A stretch of DNA of 64,000 nucleotides, taken from positions 79,802 through 143,801 of the forward strand of contig NZ_QFFM01000005.1 of the NCBI RefSeq assembly GCF_003129905.1, read 5' to 3'. The translations under genes and the position numbers were made by a program. The DNA is from Bifidobacterium callitrichidarum. GTDB lineage: Bacteria > Actinomycetota > Actinomycetes > Actinomycetales > Bifidobacteriaceae. The first letter of the stretch is position 1. Every line of letters starts with the position of its first letter. Positions 39,390-49,876 of the stretch are shown here, piece after piece. The notes under the pieces were generated by a model. That model had not been told where the DNA came from. It was given only the letters and a program-made list of their open reading frames with translations, and did not search any database.

Positions 39390-42022
39390 ACGGCGGCGTG
39401 CAGATCGGACGATTGTTGGCGTCCCGGTTCGCGGTATTCGACGGGACGCCGTATAGCGCCGGGCGCATTGTGTTCTGGCATGACGAACATGGCGAGTTCG
39501 CGGACCAGCTGGACGGTATCGCCGGGCCGGATGCAGCCGACGAGACGTTGCGCGATGTCCAGATCGTGCGTCTAGAACGAAATCCGTTCGCGTTGAAACA
39601 TCGCATGCTCATCGAACAGCCGACCGAGAAGTTCCTCGTGTATCTGACCGGCAAACTGCCCAAAGACGAAGACAATTGGCTGTTGGATCTCGAACTGGCA
39701 TACGGTCCTCTGTTCACCGCCGACAAGCTGTCGATGATCGTCAACGAACTGTTCCCGCGCGAAGCGTCCGCCGCCACTCGCGATACGTGGCTCACTATCA
39801 TGCAACGCACCAAACCGTTCTTCGAGGACGACGAACTGGTCGAATCGTTGGCAAGCCGTTTGCGTGCCAATGATGACGAACGTGATTTCCAGGCGAAGAT
39901 GATCGCCGTGCTCCTAGGCTTGCCGGCGGGGGAGCACAGTCTGCAATCGATTTGGCGCCAGTTGCTTGAACATTACGCGCGAGGTGACACGGACGGCATC
40001 GAACGCATCAAGGCGATGGGACTGCTCGACTATCACTGGACCGGCACGCGCGGCATTTATCGGTTCGATTCTGCAGATGAACTGGCGCATCCCACGGTGA
40101 AGGATTTCGTGCTATGGCTGTTCCGCCTGGCATGGAACGGGTTCAGTGACGCCGAACATGGCGCCGACTACTATGCGAACATCCGCCGTGACTTCGACAT
40201 GTGGCGCAACGATCCGCGGTTCGCGCCGGTGATGCGGACCTTGGCTGAGGACGTGTTCTCCGACCTGTCGCTCGACCATGACATCGCTCGTATGGGACTG
40301 GACGAGTTGGTGTCGCATGGCGTCTTCCGTGAAGTCGACGAGCAGCTCGTGGAACTGCTGTACGCGGACCTCGGCAACGAGAACATCGCCGACGACGACG
40401 TGCAACGCATCGTCGCATCCCGCCAATATGGCCTGTGGCATGACGATTTCACCAAGGATTATGCCGTCATCGCCGCCGCCAGCGCATTGCGGGCTCAACT
40501 GCGTGCGGCACGGCCCGTCATGGCATCCATCACATCGACACAAGCCGGGTTCAGGATCTACGCCGACGACCTGTACCGTGTCGACGGCTGTTACCGTCGG
40601 TTCATCGCCGCATGGAAGGCGAGCAGCCGACCGTTCAGCGGCAGAATGGTCGCGGAAAGCCTTGAACAGGAATACGCGCGCTATCAGGCCGATCTTGGCA
40701 TTGCATGGCAGACGCAGGTCAACACGATGACCGACTGGTCGATCGACGATGTCCCCTCGCAAACCGACTTCTACGTGCACAATGTGAAGAAAACGATCGA
40801 CGCCGGCAAGAAGATCGCCGTCATCATCTCCGACGCGCTGCGATACGATGTCGCCGCGGAATTCCGCGAACGCTTGACCTCGCAAAGCCGCTGGAACGCC
40901 ACAATGGACGCGCAACTGGGCGTGCTGCCCTCCTACACGCAATTGGGCATGGCCGCGCTGCTGCCGCACGCGACACTCGCACTGGATCCGGCAGACCACT
41001 ATTTTGTGCTTGCGGACGACCAATCAACCAAAGGCACGAACGCGCGAACCTCGATCCTTTCCTCAGTGAACGGCATCGCAGTGGACGCGGAAACGCTGAT
41101 GAACATGAAACGGGACGAATACCGAGAACTGGTCAAATCCTGCAACGTGCTTTACGTCTACCACAACGTCATCGACGCGACCGGAGACAAGGCCGCAAGC
41201 GCGTCGGACGTATTCGGCGCCTGCGATCGTGCGCTTGATGATCTGGACAGCATCGTCAAGCGACTGGCCAACGCGAACGTGACCAACATGATTGTCACCG
41301 CCGACCACGGTTTCCTCTACCAGGACCATGATGTGACCGATGCCGAATGGCTGAGCGAAAACCCCTCAGGCGACGTGATCTGGCAGAAAAAGCGACGGTT
41401 CGTCATCGGCTCCAACCTTGCGAACAAACCCGCGTTCGTCACGTTCTCCGCTTCACAGGTCGGATTGGGCGATCCGAACAGCGAGCACGTGACCATACAG
41501 ATTCCCAACGGCATCCATCGGCTACGCCTCCAAGGTGACGGCGCACGATACGTACATGGCGGCGCTGCACTGCCGGAAATCGTGGTGCCGGTCATACACA
41601 TCAACAAAGGCCGTTCGGCCTCCGGCGACGCACGCCGGGTGGAATTCCGCATCCTGCAGAATACCGACCGTATCACTACCGGACAGATTACTGTCGACTT
41701 CCTGCAAACCGAACCGGTGGGCGGCAAGATATCCGAACGCACCGTGCTCGCCGGGCTGTGGGGTGTGGAACCCGACGGGCAAGCCACGCTGATCTCCAAC
41801 GAAGTGCCGCTCGCCTTTTCGTCCACGTCCAAAGACTCGGCCGAACGCCACGTTCCGGCCACGTTCCTGTTGACTACGGACGCAGACCGGTTCAACAACA
41901 CCGTCATTGAACTGCAGCTGAGCGAGCGGATTCCCGGCTCTAGCCAGACGCGCAGACTCGATACCAAGGCGGAATATCGGCTCCAGCGCGGGCTGGTGAT
42001 CGACGACGGCTTTGACTTCTAA
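39386..42022 (+). CDS. pglZ: BREX alkaline-phosphatase-fold protein PglZ
   Basis: PglZ is a core BREX protein with an alkaline phosphatase-like metal-binding domain and is required for exclusion and methylation. This copy is 878 aa. Metal-site motifs are IISDALRYDVAAEF (Asp near residue 482) and VTADHGFLYQDHD (near 639), followed by RFVIGSN and the HGGAALPEIVVPV block typical of the fold. Translation starts at 39386 with AAAGGA upstream and overlaps the end of the AAA/DUF4143 gene. brxL follows after 33 bases. Confidence 0.94.
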   Translation: MNGGVQIGRLLASRFAVFDGTPYSAGRIVFWHDEHGEFADQLDGIAGPDAADETLRDVQIVRLERNPFALKHRMLIEQPTEKFLVYLTGKLPKDEDNWLLDLELAYGPLFTADKLSMIVNELFPREASAATRDTWLTIMQRTKPFFEDDELVESLASRLRANDDERDFQAKMIAVLLGLPAGEHSLQSIWRQLLEHYARGDTDGIERIKAMGLLDYHWTGTRGIYRFDSADELAHPTVKDFVLWLFRLAWNGFSDAEHGADYYANIRRDFDMWRNDPRFAPVMRTLAEDVFSDLSLDHDIARMGLDELVSHGVFREVDEQLVELLYADLGNENIADDDVQRIVASRQYGLWHDDFTKDYAVIAAASALRAQLRAARPVMASITSTQAGFRIYADDLYRVDGCYRRFIAAWKASSRPFSGRMVAESLEQEYARYQADLGIAWQTQVNTMTDWSIDDVPSQTDFYVHNVKKTIDAGKKIAVIISDALRYDVAAEFRERLTSQSRWNATMDAQLGVLPSYTQLGMAALLPHATLALDPADHYFVLADDQSTKGTNARTSILSSVNGIAVDAETLMNMKRDEYRELVKSCNVLYVYHNVIDATGDKAASASDVFGACDRALDDLDSIVKRLANANVTNMIVTADHGFLYQDHDVTDAEWLSENPSGDVIWQKKRRFVIGSNLANKPAFVTFSASQVGLGDPNSEHVTIQIPNGIHRLRLQGDGARYVHGGAALPEIVVPVIHINKGRSASGDARRVEFRILQNTDRITTGQITVDFLQTEPVGGKISERTVLAGLWGVEPDGQATLISNEVPLAFSSTSKDSAERHVPATFLLTTDADRFNNTVIELQLSERIPGSSQTRRLDTKAEYRLQRGLVIDDGFDF

Positions 42023-42055
42023 TGCGAAGCAAAACAGACAGGTAGGGTAGAAACC

Positions 42056-44314
42056 ATGATCAATGAAGAGCATGTGGCAAGCAACTTGTCGTCCGACCAA
42101 GGCAGCGTTCCGCCAATGAGCGAACTGGACCGCAAAGTGACCGCCGAATTCTCCGGCTACACGGTACGCAAGGATCTTGTCAGCAAAGTCAAGGGTAACG
42201 CACTCGTTCCCTCGTATGTGCTGGAATATCTGCTCGGCAAATACGCGACCACCACTGACGCGAGTAGCGTACAAGCCGGCGTGGAACGTGTTCGGGCCAT
42301 CCTCGCGGACAACTACGTGCATCGTGAGGAGGCCAATCTCATCCAGTCGAAGATCCGCGAAAAAGGCCGCTACCAAGTCATCGACAAAGTACAGGTCGCG
42401 CTCAACGAAAAACTTGATCAGTACGAGGCTTCATTCGAAAACCTCGGTATCAGCAGGGTCATCGTCGATTCGCAGACCGTCAGGAATAATCCCAAGTTGA
42501 TGGTCACCGGCATCTGGTGCATGTGCACGCTGGTGTATGCCTATTCGGGAGATCCCAAAGAAGTGCCATGGCGCCTGCATCGGCTGATGCCCGTGCAAAT
42601 GTCGCATGACGACCGAGAGAACTATCTCGCGATGCGCTCGCGGTTCACGGCCGAGGAGTGGATCGACCTACTTATGCAGTCGGTCGGATTTAATCCTGCG
42701 CAGTTCTCGTCGCGCGCCAAAATGTTGCATCTGGTGCGCATGATCCCGTTCGTGGAGCGCAACTACAACCTGATTGAACTCGGTCCGAAAGGCACCGGCA
42801 AGTCGCACATCTACTCTGAGTTCTCGCCGCACGGCATGCTCATTTCCGGTGGCGAGGTGACTGCGGCGAAACTGTTTGTCAACAACACAACCGGGCAGAT
42901 CGGTCTGGTCGGTTTCTGGGACACGGTGGCGTTCGACGAGTTCGCCGGCAAAACCAAAAAGGCCGACCGCGCGCTCGTGGACATCATGAAGAACTACATG
43001 GCGAACAAGTCGTTCTCGCGCGGACGTAACACCATGCAGGCGGAAGCGTCGATGGTGTTCGTGGGCAACACGTCTCACAATGTGCCGTACATGCTCAAAA
43101 ATACGGACCTGTTTGAGGAATTGCCTGCCCAATATCACGATCCGGCCTTCCTTGACCGCATCCATTACTATCTGCCCGGTTGGGAGTTCGAGCAGATACG
43201 CAGCGAGATGTTCACCTCCGGTTATGGTTTCGTGGTCGATTATCTGGCCGAGATTCTGCACAATCTGCGCAATGTGGATTACGGATCCGCGTTCGAACGG
43301 TACTTCACGCTTTCGCCGTCATTGTCCACCCGTGACAAGGATGGCGTGCGCAAGACCTTCTCCGGTCTGATGAAGCTCATCTATCCATCAGGCGAGGCGA
43401 CGATGGATGAGATGGAGCCGCTGCTGCGTTGTGCCGTCGAAGGACGCAAACGTGTCAAGGACCAGCTCTGCCGTATCGATTCCACCATGGCGGAGGTCGA
43501 TTTCAGTTACACGCGCGCTGGCGTTGCGGAACCCATCGTCGTGCACACATTGGAGGAAAACGACTATCCGGAACTGTATTGGCGCGGCAGGCTTGAAGAT
43601 TATGCCGATGATGGGAACGCACTGAAGCCGGAACAATCGTCGGTGATCTCGGCTGCCTTGGAGAAGACGTCCGATACGACGGTTTCTGAAATCGACGGTT
43701 CGATAACGCCGATACCTGTCCAGTCTCAGACGATATCCCGGCCTGAATCCGTCGCGTCCGCTGTGCAATCCATGACTGTGCTTCAACCGAAGCTATCCCG
43801 TATAGAACGGGCTGCCGCAGCGGCCAGGGAGGGGCGTCTCGAATTCTCGGAAGATCAGTTGGGTGTCACCTATAACAAACTGTTCTGTGCATTCGTTGCC
43901 GGAGCGCACCATATTACGCTAAAGGACCCGTACATTCGTAAGCCTTACCAGATTCGTAACCTGACAGAATTCCTGGAGACCGTGCTCAATTACACGGATC
44001 GAGGTGAGGAGGCTCAGGTGCATCTGGTGACCGGCTATACGGATGAGCAGCATATCGATAACCAGATTGAGGATCTGAATAGGGTGCAATCCGTATTCGA
44101 CCAGTTGGGCATCACGTTCACCTATGAGTTCAGTGATACTGGTCATGATCGTTCCATTGTCACCGATACCGGATGGATTATTACGTTGGGCAGAGGACTC
44201 GACATCTTCCAGCCATATGACAGTGATTGGCTGAACCCGCTTACACGGCAGCAGCGGCTGCGCAGAGTGAAGGAGTTCTCCGTCATCTACCAGCGCATCC
44301 AGCCGAAGAGCTGA
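42056..44314 (+). CDS. brxL: BREX Lon-like AAA+ protein BrxL with MIT_C-like C-terminus
   Basis: BrxL is the last gene of type 1 BREX, an AAA+ protein that forms a DNA-binding ring. This 752-aa copy has Walker A GPKGTGKSH at about residue 243, Walker B in VAFDEFAG at about 290, and VFVGNTSHNVP as sensor 1. After a Ser/Thr/Pro-rich linker (about 545-580) the last 145 residues read like the MIT_C domain of MITD1: HHITLKDPYIRKPYQIRNL, VHLVTGYTDEQ, then GHDRSIVTDTGWIITLGRGLD. I see no S16 Lon Ser-Lys dyad, so proteolysis is unlikely. No cargo gene follows; trmI begins 106 bases later. Confidence 0.92.
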   Translation: MINEEHVASNLSSDQGSVPPMSELDRKVTAEFSGYTVRKDLVSKVKGNALVPSYVLEYLLGKYATTTDASSVQAGVERVRAILADNYVHREEANLIQSKIREKGRYQVIDKVQVALNEKLDQYEASFENLGISRVIVDSQTVRNNPKLMVTGIWCMCTLVYAYSGDPKEVPWRLHRLMPVQMSHDDRENYLAMRSRFTAEEWIDLLMQSVGFNPAQFSSRAKMLHLVRMIPFVERNYNLIELGPKGTGKSHIYSEFSPHGMLISGGEVTAAKLFVNNTTGQIGLVGFWDTVAFDEFAGKTKKADRALVDIMKNYMANKSFSRGRNTMQAEASMVFVGNTSHNVPYMLKNTDLFEELPAQYHDPAFLDRIHYYLPGWEFEQIRSEMFTSGYGFVVDYLAEILHNLRNVDYGSAFERYFTLSPSLSTRDKDGVRKTFSGLMKLIYPSGEATMDEMEPLLRCAVEGRKRVKDQLCRIDSTMAEVDFSYTRAGVAEPIVVHTLEENDYPELYWRGRLEDYADDGNALKPEQSSVISAALEKTSDTTVSEIDGSITPIPVQSQTISRPESVASAVQSMTVLQPKLSRIERAAAAAREGRLEFSEDQLGVTYNKLFCAFVAGAHHITLKDPYIRKPYQIRNLTEFLETVLNYTDRGEEAQVHLVTGYTDEQHIDNQIEDLNRVQSVFDQLGITFTYEFSDTGHDRSIVTDTGWIITLGRGLDIFQPYDSDWLNPLTRQQRLRRVKEFSVIYQRIQPKS

Positions 44315-44420
44315 AGCGGCACCCACATGCCGTACACTTGTACCGTTTGCGTACATGTGCATGATGCCGGTTGATGGCAGAATACTGGAATCGAAATCAC
44401 GAACACTTCAAGGAGGGACT

Positions 44421-45521
44421 ATGGTCAGGCGCGGGCCGCTGGGCGCGGGGGAGAAGGTGCAGTTCACCGACCGCAAGGGCAAGAAGATCACTGATCAGCT
44501 GGTGGCCGGCGGGTCCACGCAGACCGAGCACGGGCTCATCCTGCATGACAGCGTGATCGGCCAGTCCGAAGGCACCGTGATCGTCACCGTGCACGCCAAG
44601 CGCGAGGCGCAGGTCAACCAGGTCTACCCGGAGAAGGACAAGAACAAGCCGTGGAAGTCCTCGCGCGCGATCGGCGGCTGGGAGTACGCGGTGATGCGCC
44701 CGCGTCTGGCCGACTACGTGCTGTCCATGCCGCGAGGTGCCCAGATTATGTACCCCAAGGACATCGCCCAGGTGATCCAGCTCGGCGACATCCGCTCTGG
44801 CATGCGCGTGCTTGAATCCGGTGCGGGTTCCGGCGCGATGAGCGTGAACCTGCTGGACGCCGTGGGGGAGTCCGGCCACCTGACCACCATCGAGCTGCGC
44901 GCCGAATTCGCGCGCGTGGCACAGGCCAACGCCACGCTCTATTACGGTGAACAGCCGGCTTGGTGGGACCTGAAGACCGGCGACTTCGATTCCGTGGCGG
45001 CCGGACTGCCCGAACACTGGTATGACCGAATCATGCTGGACATGCTCGACCCGTGGAACCGACTCGAGCAGGCGTATCGTGTGATCGCCCCCGGCGGCGT
45101 GCTCGTGGCATACGTGACCACCACCACGCAGATGAGCCGCATGGCCGAGGCCCTGCGCGCGGCCGGCTGCTGGACCGAGCCGCAGATCCAGGAGACGCTG
45201 GAGCGTACTTGGAAGGCGCAGGGGCTCGCCGTGCGCCCGGACCACCAGATGATCGGCCATACCGGCTTCCTCGTGGTCTCGCGCGCCATGGCCCCCGGAT
45301 TCGAGGCGTTGAAGAAGCGCGAACGCTATTCCAAGGACACCGTCACCGACGTAGACGAGCTGACCGACGAGCAGCGCGAGGCCCGTTTGGAGGAGCTGGA
45401 GCTACGCGACATCTCCGACCACAAGCTGCGTAAGGTGTTGCGCGACCTCGACCGTCAGGTGGGCGCGCTCGGCGAAACCGGCGAGGTTGGCGACGGAATC
45501 GTCGGCGAGCCAGCCGAATAA
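44421..45521 (+). CDS. trmI: tRNA (adenine-58-N1)-methyltransferase TrmI
   Basis: This 366-aa class I SAM-dependent enzyme methylates A58 in the T-loop of tRNA. The start at 44421 follows AAGGAGGG. The N-terminal beta domain is followed by the SAM-binding block VLESGAGSGAMSVNLL, LTTIELRAEFARVAQAN, the catalytic Asp region MLDMLDPWNRL, and LVAYVTTTTQMSRM. The C-terminal extension is charged. It is a housekeeping gene marking the right border of the BREX insertion. Confidence 0.94.
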   Translation: MVRRGPLGAGEKVQFTDRKGKKITDQLVAGGSTQTEHGLILHDSVIGQSEGTVIVTVHAKREAQVNQVYPEKDKNKPWKSSRAIGGWEYAVMRPRLADYVLSMPRGAQIMYPKDIAQVIQLGDIRSGMRVLESGAGSGAMSVNLLDAVGESGHLTTIELRAEFARVAQANATLYYGEQPAWWDLKTGDFDSVAAGLPEHWYDRIMLDMLDPWNRLEQAYRVIAPGGVLVAYVTTTTQMSRMAEALRAAGCWTEPQIQETLERTWKAQGLAVRPDHQMIGHTGFLVVSRAMAPGFEALKKRERYSKDTVTDVDELTDEQREARLEELELRDISDHKLRKVLRDLDRQVGALGETGEVGDGIVGEPAE

Positions 45522-45714
45522 AACATGTGGCACCCCCGATGTGCCCCCGACATTTTTACGGATGTCCGCACGCGCCTATGATGGTGACAATACGGATAAT
45601 CGAATAAGAGGCCGCCGTGCGATGTGTATGGCGGCCGCGGCGCGACGGCGTACGTGCATGCACATGCGTGCACACGTTGTTGTCGCGCGGTCGGGCCCTC
45701 GAAGGGAGCCATTG

Positions 45715-46272
45715 ATGGGTATCAAGCTGAGCAAAGTCGCCAAAGCGGCCAAGAAGTACGAGCATATCCTCGTCATCATGCGCCATGCCAAGGCGGAGCC
45801 GTTCGGCGAGAAGGGCGACGTGGAACGCCGGCTCACGGACAAGGGCCTGAAGCAGGCGAAGATCGTGGGCAAGGGGCTGGAGGAGCTGGGCCTCAAGCCT
45901 GACCAGATCTCCTGTTCCGCGGCCACTCGCACCCGCCAGACGCTTGACCGCATGCTTAAGATCTTCGGTGACGACCCGATCGTGGATTACCGCATCAACC
46001 TATACGATGGCGGCGTGCAGTCCGTGTTCGACGAGCTCTCCCACGTCAAGCCCAAGATTCGCGTCTTCATGATCGTGGGCCACGAACCCACCGTCTCCAT
46101 CGCCTCCCAATGGCTGGCCTCCGCCGATTCCGACGCCGAACGACTCGACCTGCTCAACCTCGGCCTTTCGCCGGCCGGTGTGGTGATCATGGGTTCCAAC
46201 AAGCCGTTCGACGAATGGCAGGTGCACAACGGCGACCTGCTCGCGGTGATCAACGTCAAGGATTTCGACTGA
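45715..46272 (+). CDS. SixA-like histidine phosphatase
   Basis: The 185-aa product starts at 45715 (GAAGGGAG upstream) and belongs to the histidine phosphatase superfamily. The family's RHG site appears as VIMRHAKAEPFG, with the second histidine in VGHEPTVSIAS; the S-A-A-T-R-T-R-Q-T block is typical of SixA and of phosphohistidine or RNA-cap-like phosphatases. It acts in the cytoplasm, with substrate unknown. It lies between trmI and metE without close spacing to either. Confidence 0.85.
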   Translation: MGIKLSKVAKAAKKYEHILVIMRHAKAEPFGEKGDVERRLTDKGLKQAKIVGKGLEELGLKPDQISCSAATRTRQTLDRMLKIFGDDPIVDYRINLYDGGVQSVFDELSHVKPKIRVFMIVGHEPTVSIASQWLASADSDAERLDLLNLGLSPAGVVIMGSNKPFDEWQVHNGDLLAVINVKDFD

Positions 46273-46499
46273 TTCGCCTCGCTTGGGATTATTAGGATTA
46301 ATCGGAGTCGGTGCCGGTCGCATCGGGCTCCTCCTTGGGCTGACCGGCGCAGGTGTCTCCTCCTATAGTGGTCCGAAACGGGGGATGGAAAGTCCGGTAT
46401 AAGTATTTCCTATAACGACACCCAGCACTTTCTTATGGGTTTGAACCGCCGATGGTTTGATACCCTAATCGGGTTACGAACGCATACATTGGAGGATTC
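46273..46499 (+). promoter_or_regulatory. metE leader, no recognised riboswitch
   Basis: This 227-base spacer before metE should carry its promoter. GGGTTTGAACC and ACCCTAATCGGGTTA near 46438-46476 make a weak dyad that could be a repressor site. I see no SAM or cobalamin riboswitch pattern. Confidence 0.3.
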
Positions 46500-48803
46500 A
46501 TGTCCACTCTGACTTCCGTCTCCGGCTTCCCGCGCATCGGGCAGAACCGTGAACTGAAGAAGATCATCGAAGGCTACTGGAAGGGCGCCAACGACCTCGC
46601 CGCCGTCAAGTCCACCGCCGCCGAACTGCGCGCCAAGCACTGGAAGCTGCAGCAGGCCGCCGGCATCGACCTGATTCCCAGCAACGACTTCAGCTACTAC
46701 GACCAGATGCTGGACACCGCCATTCTCCTCAACGTGATCCCCAAGCGTTACGAGCGCCTGGCCTTCGAAAACCAGGAGGACACGCTCTTTGCCATGGCCC
46801 GTGGCTACCAGGGCGACAAGGGCGACGTGACCGCCCTGCCGATGAAGAAGTGGTTCACCACTAACTACCACTACCTGGTGCCCGAGGTCGAGCCCGGTGA
46901 GGAGATCAAGCTCAACTCCACCAAGCCGTTCGACGAGTTCAACGAGGCCAAGGCCCTCGGCATCCTCACCAAGCCGGTGCTCATTGGCCCGTACACCTTC
47001 CTCAAGCTGGCCCGCACCGATCAGGCCACCGAACTGGAATACGACAAGGGCCTGGTCAACGCCGTGGCCGCCGTCTACGCCGAAGTGCTCGCCAAGTTCA
47101 ACGAGCTCGGCGCCCAGTGGCTCCAGCTCGACGAGCCCTACCTGGTACTCGACAAGGAACCGGGCGACGTGGAGCTCTTCAAGACCCTCTACACCAAGAT
47201 TCTGGCCGCCAAGGCCGGCGTCAAGGTGCTGCTCAACACCTACTTCGGCCATATCGCCGACGTGTACGAGACCGTGAACCTGCTCGGCTTCGACGGCATC
47301 GGCCTGGACCTCAACGAAGGCCGTGAGGAGAACCTCGAGGCCGTGGCCAAGTACGGCGTCGCCTCCGGCACCACCATCTTCGCCGGCGTGATCAACGGCC
47401 GCAACATCTGGCGCAACAACTACGCCACCTCCCTCGGACTCGTGGACGCCCTGAAGCAGGTCACGCCGAACGTGGCCGTCTCCACCGCATCCTCGTTGCT
47501 GCATGTGCCATTCAGCACCGAAGGCGAGACCGGCATCCCGGCCGACGATCTCAAGCACTTCGCCTTCGCCGTCGAGAAGCTCGGCGAGCTCAAGGAAGTG
47601 GCCGTCCTCGCCGACGCCACCGAGGACGAGAAGAAGGCCTCCACGGCCCTCGCCGCCAACCAGGCCCTGTTCGACGGCACCCGCGTGGCCGCCGACCCGG
47701 CCGTTGCCGCCCGTATCAACGGCCTGACCGCCGACGACTACGTGCGCCAGCCCGCCCGCGAGGAGCGCCAGAAGCTCCAGCGTGAGGCCCTCGGCCTGCC
47801 GCTGCTGCCCACCACCACCATCGGCTCCTTCCCTCAGACCAAGGAGGTACGCGCCGAGCGTGCCAAGCTGCGCAAGGGCGAGATCACCAAGGAAGCCTAC
47901 GACGAGTTCATCAAGGCCCAGATCGACGCCTGCATCAAGCATCAGGAGGAGATCGGCCTGGACGTGTTGGTCCACGGCGAGTTCGAGCGCAACGACATGG
48001 TCGAGTACTTCGGTCAGAACCTCAACGGCTTCCTGTTCACCAAGAACGCCTGGGTCCAGTCCTACGGCACCCGTTGCGTCAAGCCCCCGATCGTCTGGGG
48101 CGACGTCTCCCGCGCCAAGCCGATCACCGTCGAGTGGTCCGCCTACGCCCAGTCCCGCACCGACCATGTGATGAAGGGCATGCTCACCGGCCCGGTCACC
48201 ATCCTCAACTGGTCCTGGCCGCGCGAGGACATCACCCACGAGGAGCAGACCAAGCAGCTGGCCCTCGCCATCCGCGACGAGGTGCTCGACCTCGAGGCCG
48301 CGGGCATCAAGGTGATCCAGATCGACGAGGCCGCCCTGCGCGAGAAGCTGCCGCTGCGCAAGTCCGACTGGCACGTCAAGTACCTCGACTGGGCCGTGCC
48401 CGCCTTCCGTCTGGTGCACTCCGCCGTGAAGCCCACCACCCAGATCCACACCCACATGTGCTACTCCGAGTTCAACGACATCATCCGCGACATCGACGCA
48501 ATGGATGCCGACGTGATCTCCTTCGAGGCATCCCGTGGTGATCTGGTGGTGCTCGACGCCATCCACGACGCCCACTTCGAGACCGAGGCCGGCCCGGGCG
48601 TCTACGACATCCACTCCCCGCGCATCCCCTCCGAGCAGGAGATCGAGGACCGCATCTACGAGATCCTCAAGAAGATGGACGTGGAGAAGGTCTGGATCAA
48701 CCCGGACTGCGGTCTGAAGACCCGTGGCAACGCCGAGACCTGGCCGAGCCTGGAGCATCTGGTGGCCGCCGCCAAGGCCGTGCGCGCCAAGCTCGCGAAG
48801 TAG
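46500..48803 (+). CDS. metE: Cobalamin-independent methionine synthase
   Basis: MetE transfers the methyl group of methyltetrahydrofolate polyglutamate to homocysteine without vitamin B12. The 767-aa length fits the family exactly. It has two duplicated barrel domains: the N-terminal one begins [12 protein letters not shown], and the C-terminal one contains [14 protein letters not shown]. The zinc ligands are in THMCYSEF, the upstream Glu region and PDCGLKTRG near the end. The ATG at 46500 follows GGAGGA. metF lies downstream in the same direction, after an inverted pair of repeats. Confidence 0.97.
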   Translation: MSTLTSVSGFPRIGQNRELKKIIEGYWKGANDLAAVKSTAAELRAKHWKLQQAAGIDLIPSNDFSYYDQMLDTAILLNVIPKRYERLAFENQEDTLFAMARGYQGDKGDVTALPMKKWFTTNYHYLVPEVEPGEEIKLNSTKPFDEFNEAKALGILTKPVLIGPYTFLKLARTDQATELEYDKGLVNAVAAVYAEVLAKFNELGAQWLQLDEPYLVLDKEPGDVELFKTLYTKILAAKAGVKVLLNTYFGHIADVYETVNLLGFDGIGLDLNEGREENLEAVAKYGVASGTTIFAGVINGRNIWRNNYATSLGLVDALKQVTPNVAVSTASSLLHVPFSTEGETGIPADDLKHFAFAVEKLGELKEVAVLADATEDEKKASTALAANQALFDGTRVAADPAVAARINGLTADDYVRQPAREERQKLQREALGLPLLPTTTIGSFPQTKEVRAERAKLRKGEITKEAYDEFIKAQIDACIKHQEEIGLDVLVHGEFERNDMVEYFGQNLNGFLFTKNAWVQSYGTRCVKPPIVWGDVSRAKPITVEWSAYAQSRTDHVMKGMLTGPVTILNWSWPREDITHEEQTKQLALAIRDEVLDLEAAGIKVIQIDEAALREKLPLRKSDWHVKYLDWAVPAFRLVHSAVKPTTQIHTHMCYSEFNDIIRDIDAMDADVISFEASRGDLVVLDAIHDAHFETEAGPGVYDIHSPRIPSEQEIEDRIYEILKKMDVEKVWINPDCGLKTRGNAETWPSLEHLVAAAKAVRAKLAK

Positions 48804-48816
48804 CCGGATAGGTATT

Positions 48817-48931
48817 GGCTCCCCTCTTTGAGGGGAGCTGTCGCCATAGGTGACTGAGGGGAGTCGGAATGATCACTTGCGATGTTCCCCTCAGTCAGCT
48901 GCGCTGACAGCTCCCATCAGGGAGGGGAGCC
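48817..48931. repeat. Inverted pair of GAGGGGAG repeats, metE-metF spacer
   Basis: A forward copy (48817-48864) and a reverse copy (48885-48931) face each other with about 20 bases between. Each keeps the two-hairpin layout with different loop bases. The right outer arm, GGGAGGGGAG, lies just before an ATG at 48937 and could serve as its ribosome binding site. Confidence 0.85.
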
Positions 48932-48966
48932 GTATTATGTCGCATTCTGTGCTAAGGAAAGACAAC

Positions 48967-49815
48967 ATGCATACGCCGATGTTTTCGCTGGAGGTGTTCC
49001 CGCCGAAGCGCAACGCCCCGGTCGGCACCATCTATGACACGCTTGACGGGCTCGAAGGCCTGGATCCCGACTTCATCTCGGTGACCTACGGCCATGGCAC
49101 GCATACGGACCGCACCGCCACCGCCCGCATCGCCAACACCATCCGTCAGGAATACCACATCCCTGCCGTGGCCCACCTGACCGCCCTCTACTCCGACAAG
49201 GCGAAGGTGGACGAGGCTCTCGACATGTTCGAGCAGGCCGGTGTTGAGGCGGTGCTCGCCCTGCGTGGCGACTACATCGAGGGGGAGAAGACCGTCGGCG
49301 TCTTCCCGCACGCCAGCGACCTCGTGGCCTACATCCGCGAACGCAAGCCTGAGCTCAAGGTATTCGGCGCCTGCTACCCGGAAGGTCACTACCAGTCCGC
49401 CTCATTGGACGAGGACATCGAGCATCTGAAGATTAAGGTGGACGCGGGTGTCACGCACCTGATTTCCCAACTGTTCTACGACAACGACGACTTCTATCGC
49501 TTCCTCGACAAGGCCCGTGCGGCCGGCATCGACGTGCCCATCGAGGCCGGCATCATGCCGGTGCGGGGTGCGAAGTCCGTGCGCCGCATGGCCGAACGCA
49601 ACGCTTCGCGCATCCCCGACCATCTCGCCGCCATGCTCGACCGTTGGGAAGGTAACGCCGAGGCCCTGCACGCGGCCGGCATCGCTTACGCCTCCCAGCA
49701 GATCGCCGATCTGGTGGCCCATGGCGTGGATGGTATCCACCTGTACTCGATGAACCACGCGGCCACTACGCGCCGCATCTGGCGCAACGTGGAGCCGCTG
49801 TTCACCGTCGACTGA
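48967..49815 (+). CDS. metF: Methylenetetrahydrofolate reductase
   Basis: MetF reduces 5,10-methylene- to 5-methyltetrahydrofolate with FAD, providing the methyl donor for MetE just upstream. The 282-aa barrel shows SLEVFPPKR at the start, VTYGHGTHTDRT, LALRGDYIEG, and LISQLFYDNDDFYRF. I chose the ATG at 48967 with AAGGAAAG upstream; an ATG at 48937 would add ten residues and use the repeat's tail as ribosome binding site. Methionine supply is the shared purpose of the metE-metF pair. Confidence 0.94.
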   Translation: MHTPMFSLEVFPPKRNAPVGTIYDTLDGLEGLDPDFISVTYGHGTHTDRTATARIANTIRQEYHIPAVAHLTALYSDKAKVDEALDMFEQAGVEAVLALRGDYIEGEKTVGVFPHASDLVAYIRERKPELKVFGACYPEGHYQSASLDEDIEHLKIKVDAGVTHLISQLFYDNDDFYRFLDKARAAGIDVPIEAGIMPVRGAKSVRRMAERNASRIPDHLAAMLDRWEGNAEALHAAGIAYASQQIADLVAHGVDGIHLYSMNHAATTRRIWRNVEPLFTVD

Positions 49816-49876
49816 CGGTGGCATCGGTCATATGACCGATACGGTGTTTTCCGCTGCCTCCCGGCAGCTCATTCGG

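Noticed and set aside
27018..44420. Insertion sequence or integrase bordering the BREX island
   Set aside because: No transposase or integrase frame, tRNA gene or attachment-site repeat was found at either border, so the island's entry mechanism stays unknown.
46273..46499. SAM or cobalamin riboswitch before metE
   Set aside because: None of the conserved blocks of either class can be found.
46410..48758. Open frame of 782 codons on the minus strand opposite metE
   Set aside because: Same shadow effect; metE fits its family over the full length on the plus strand.
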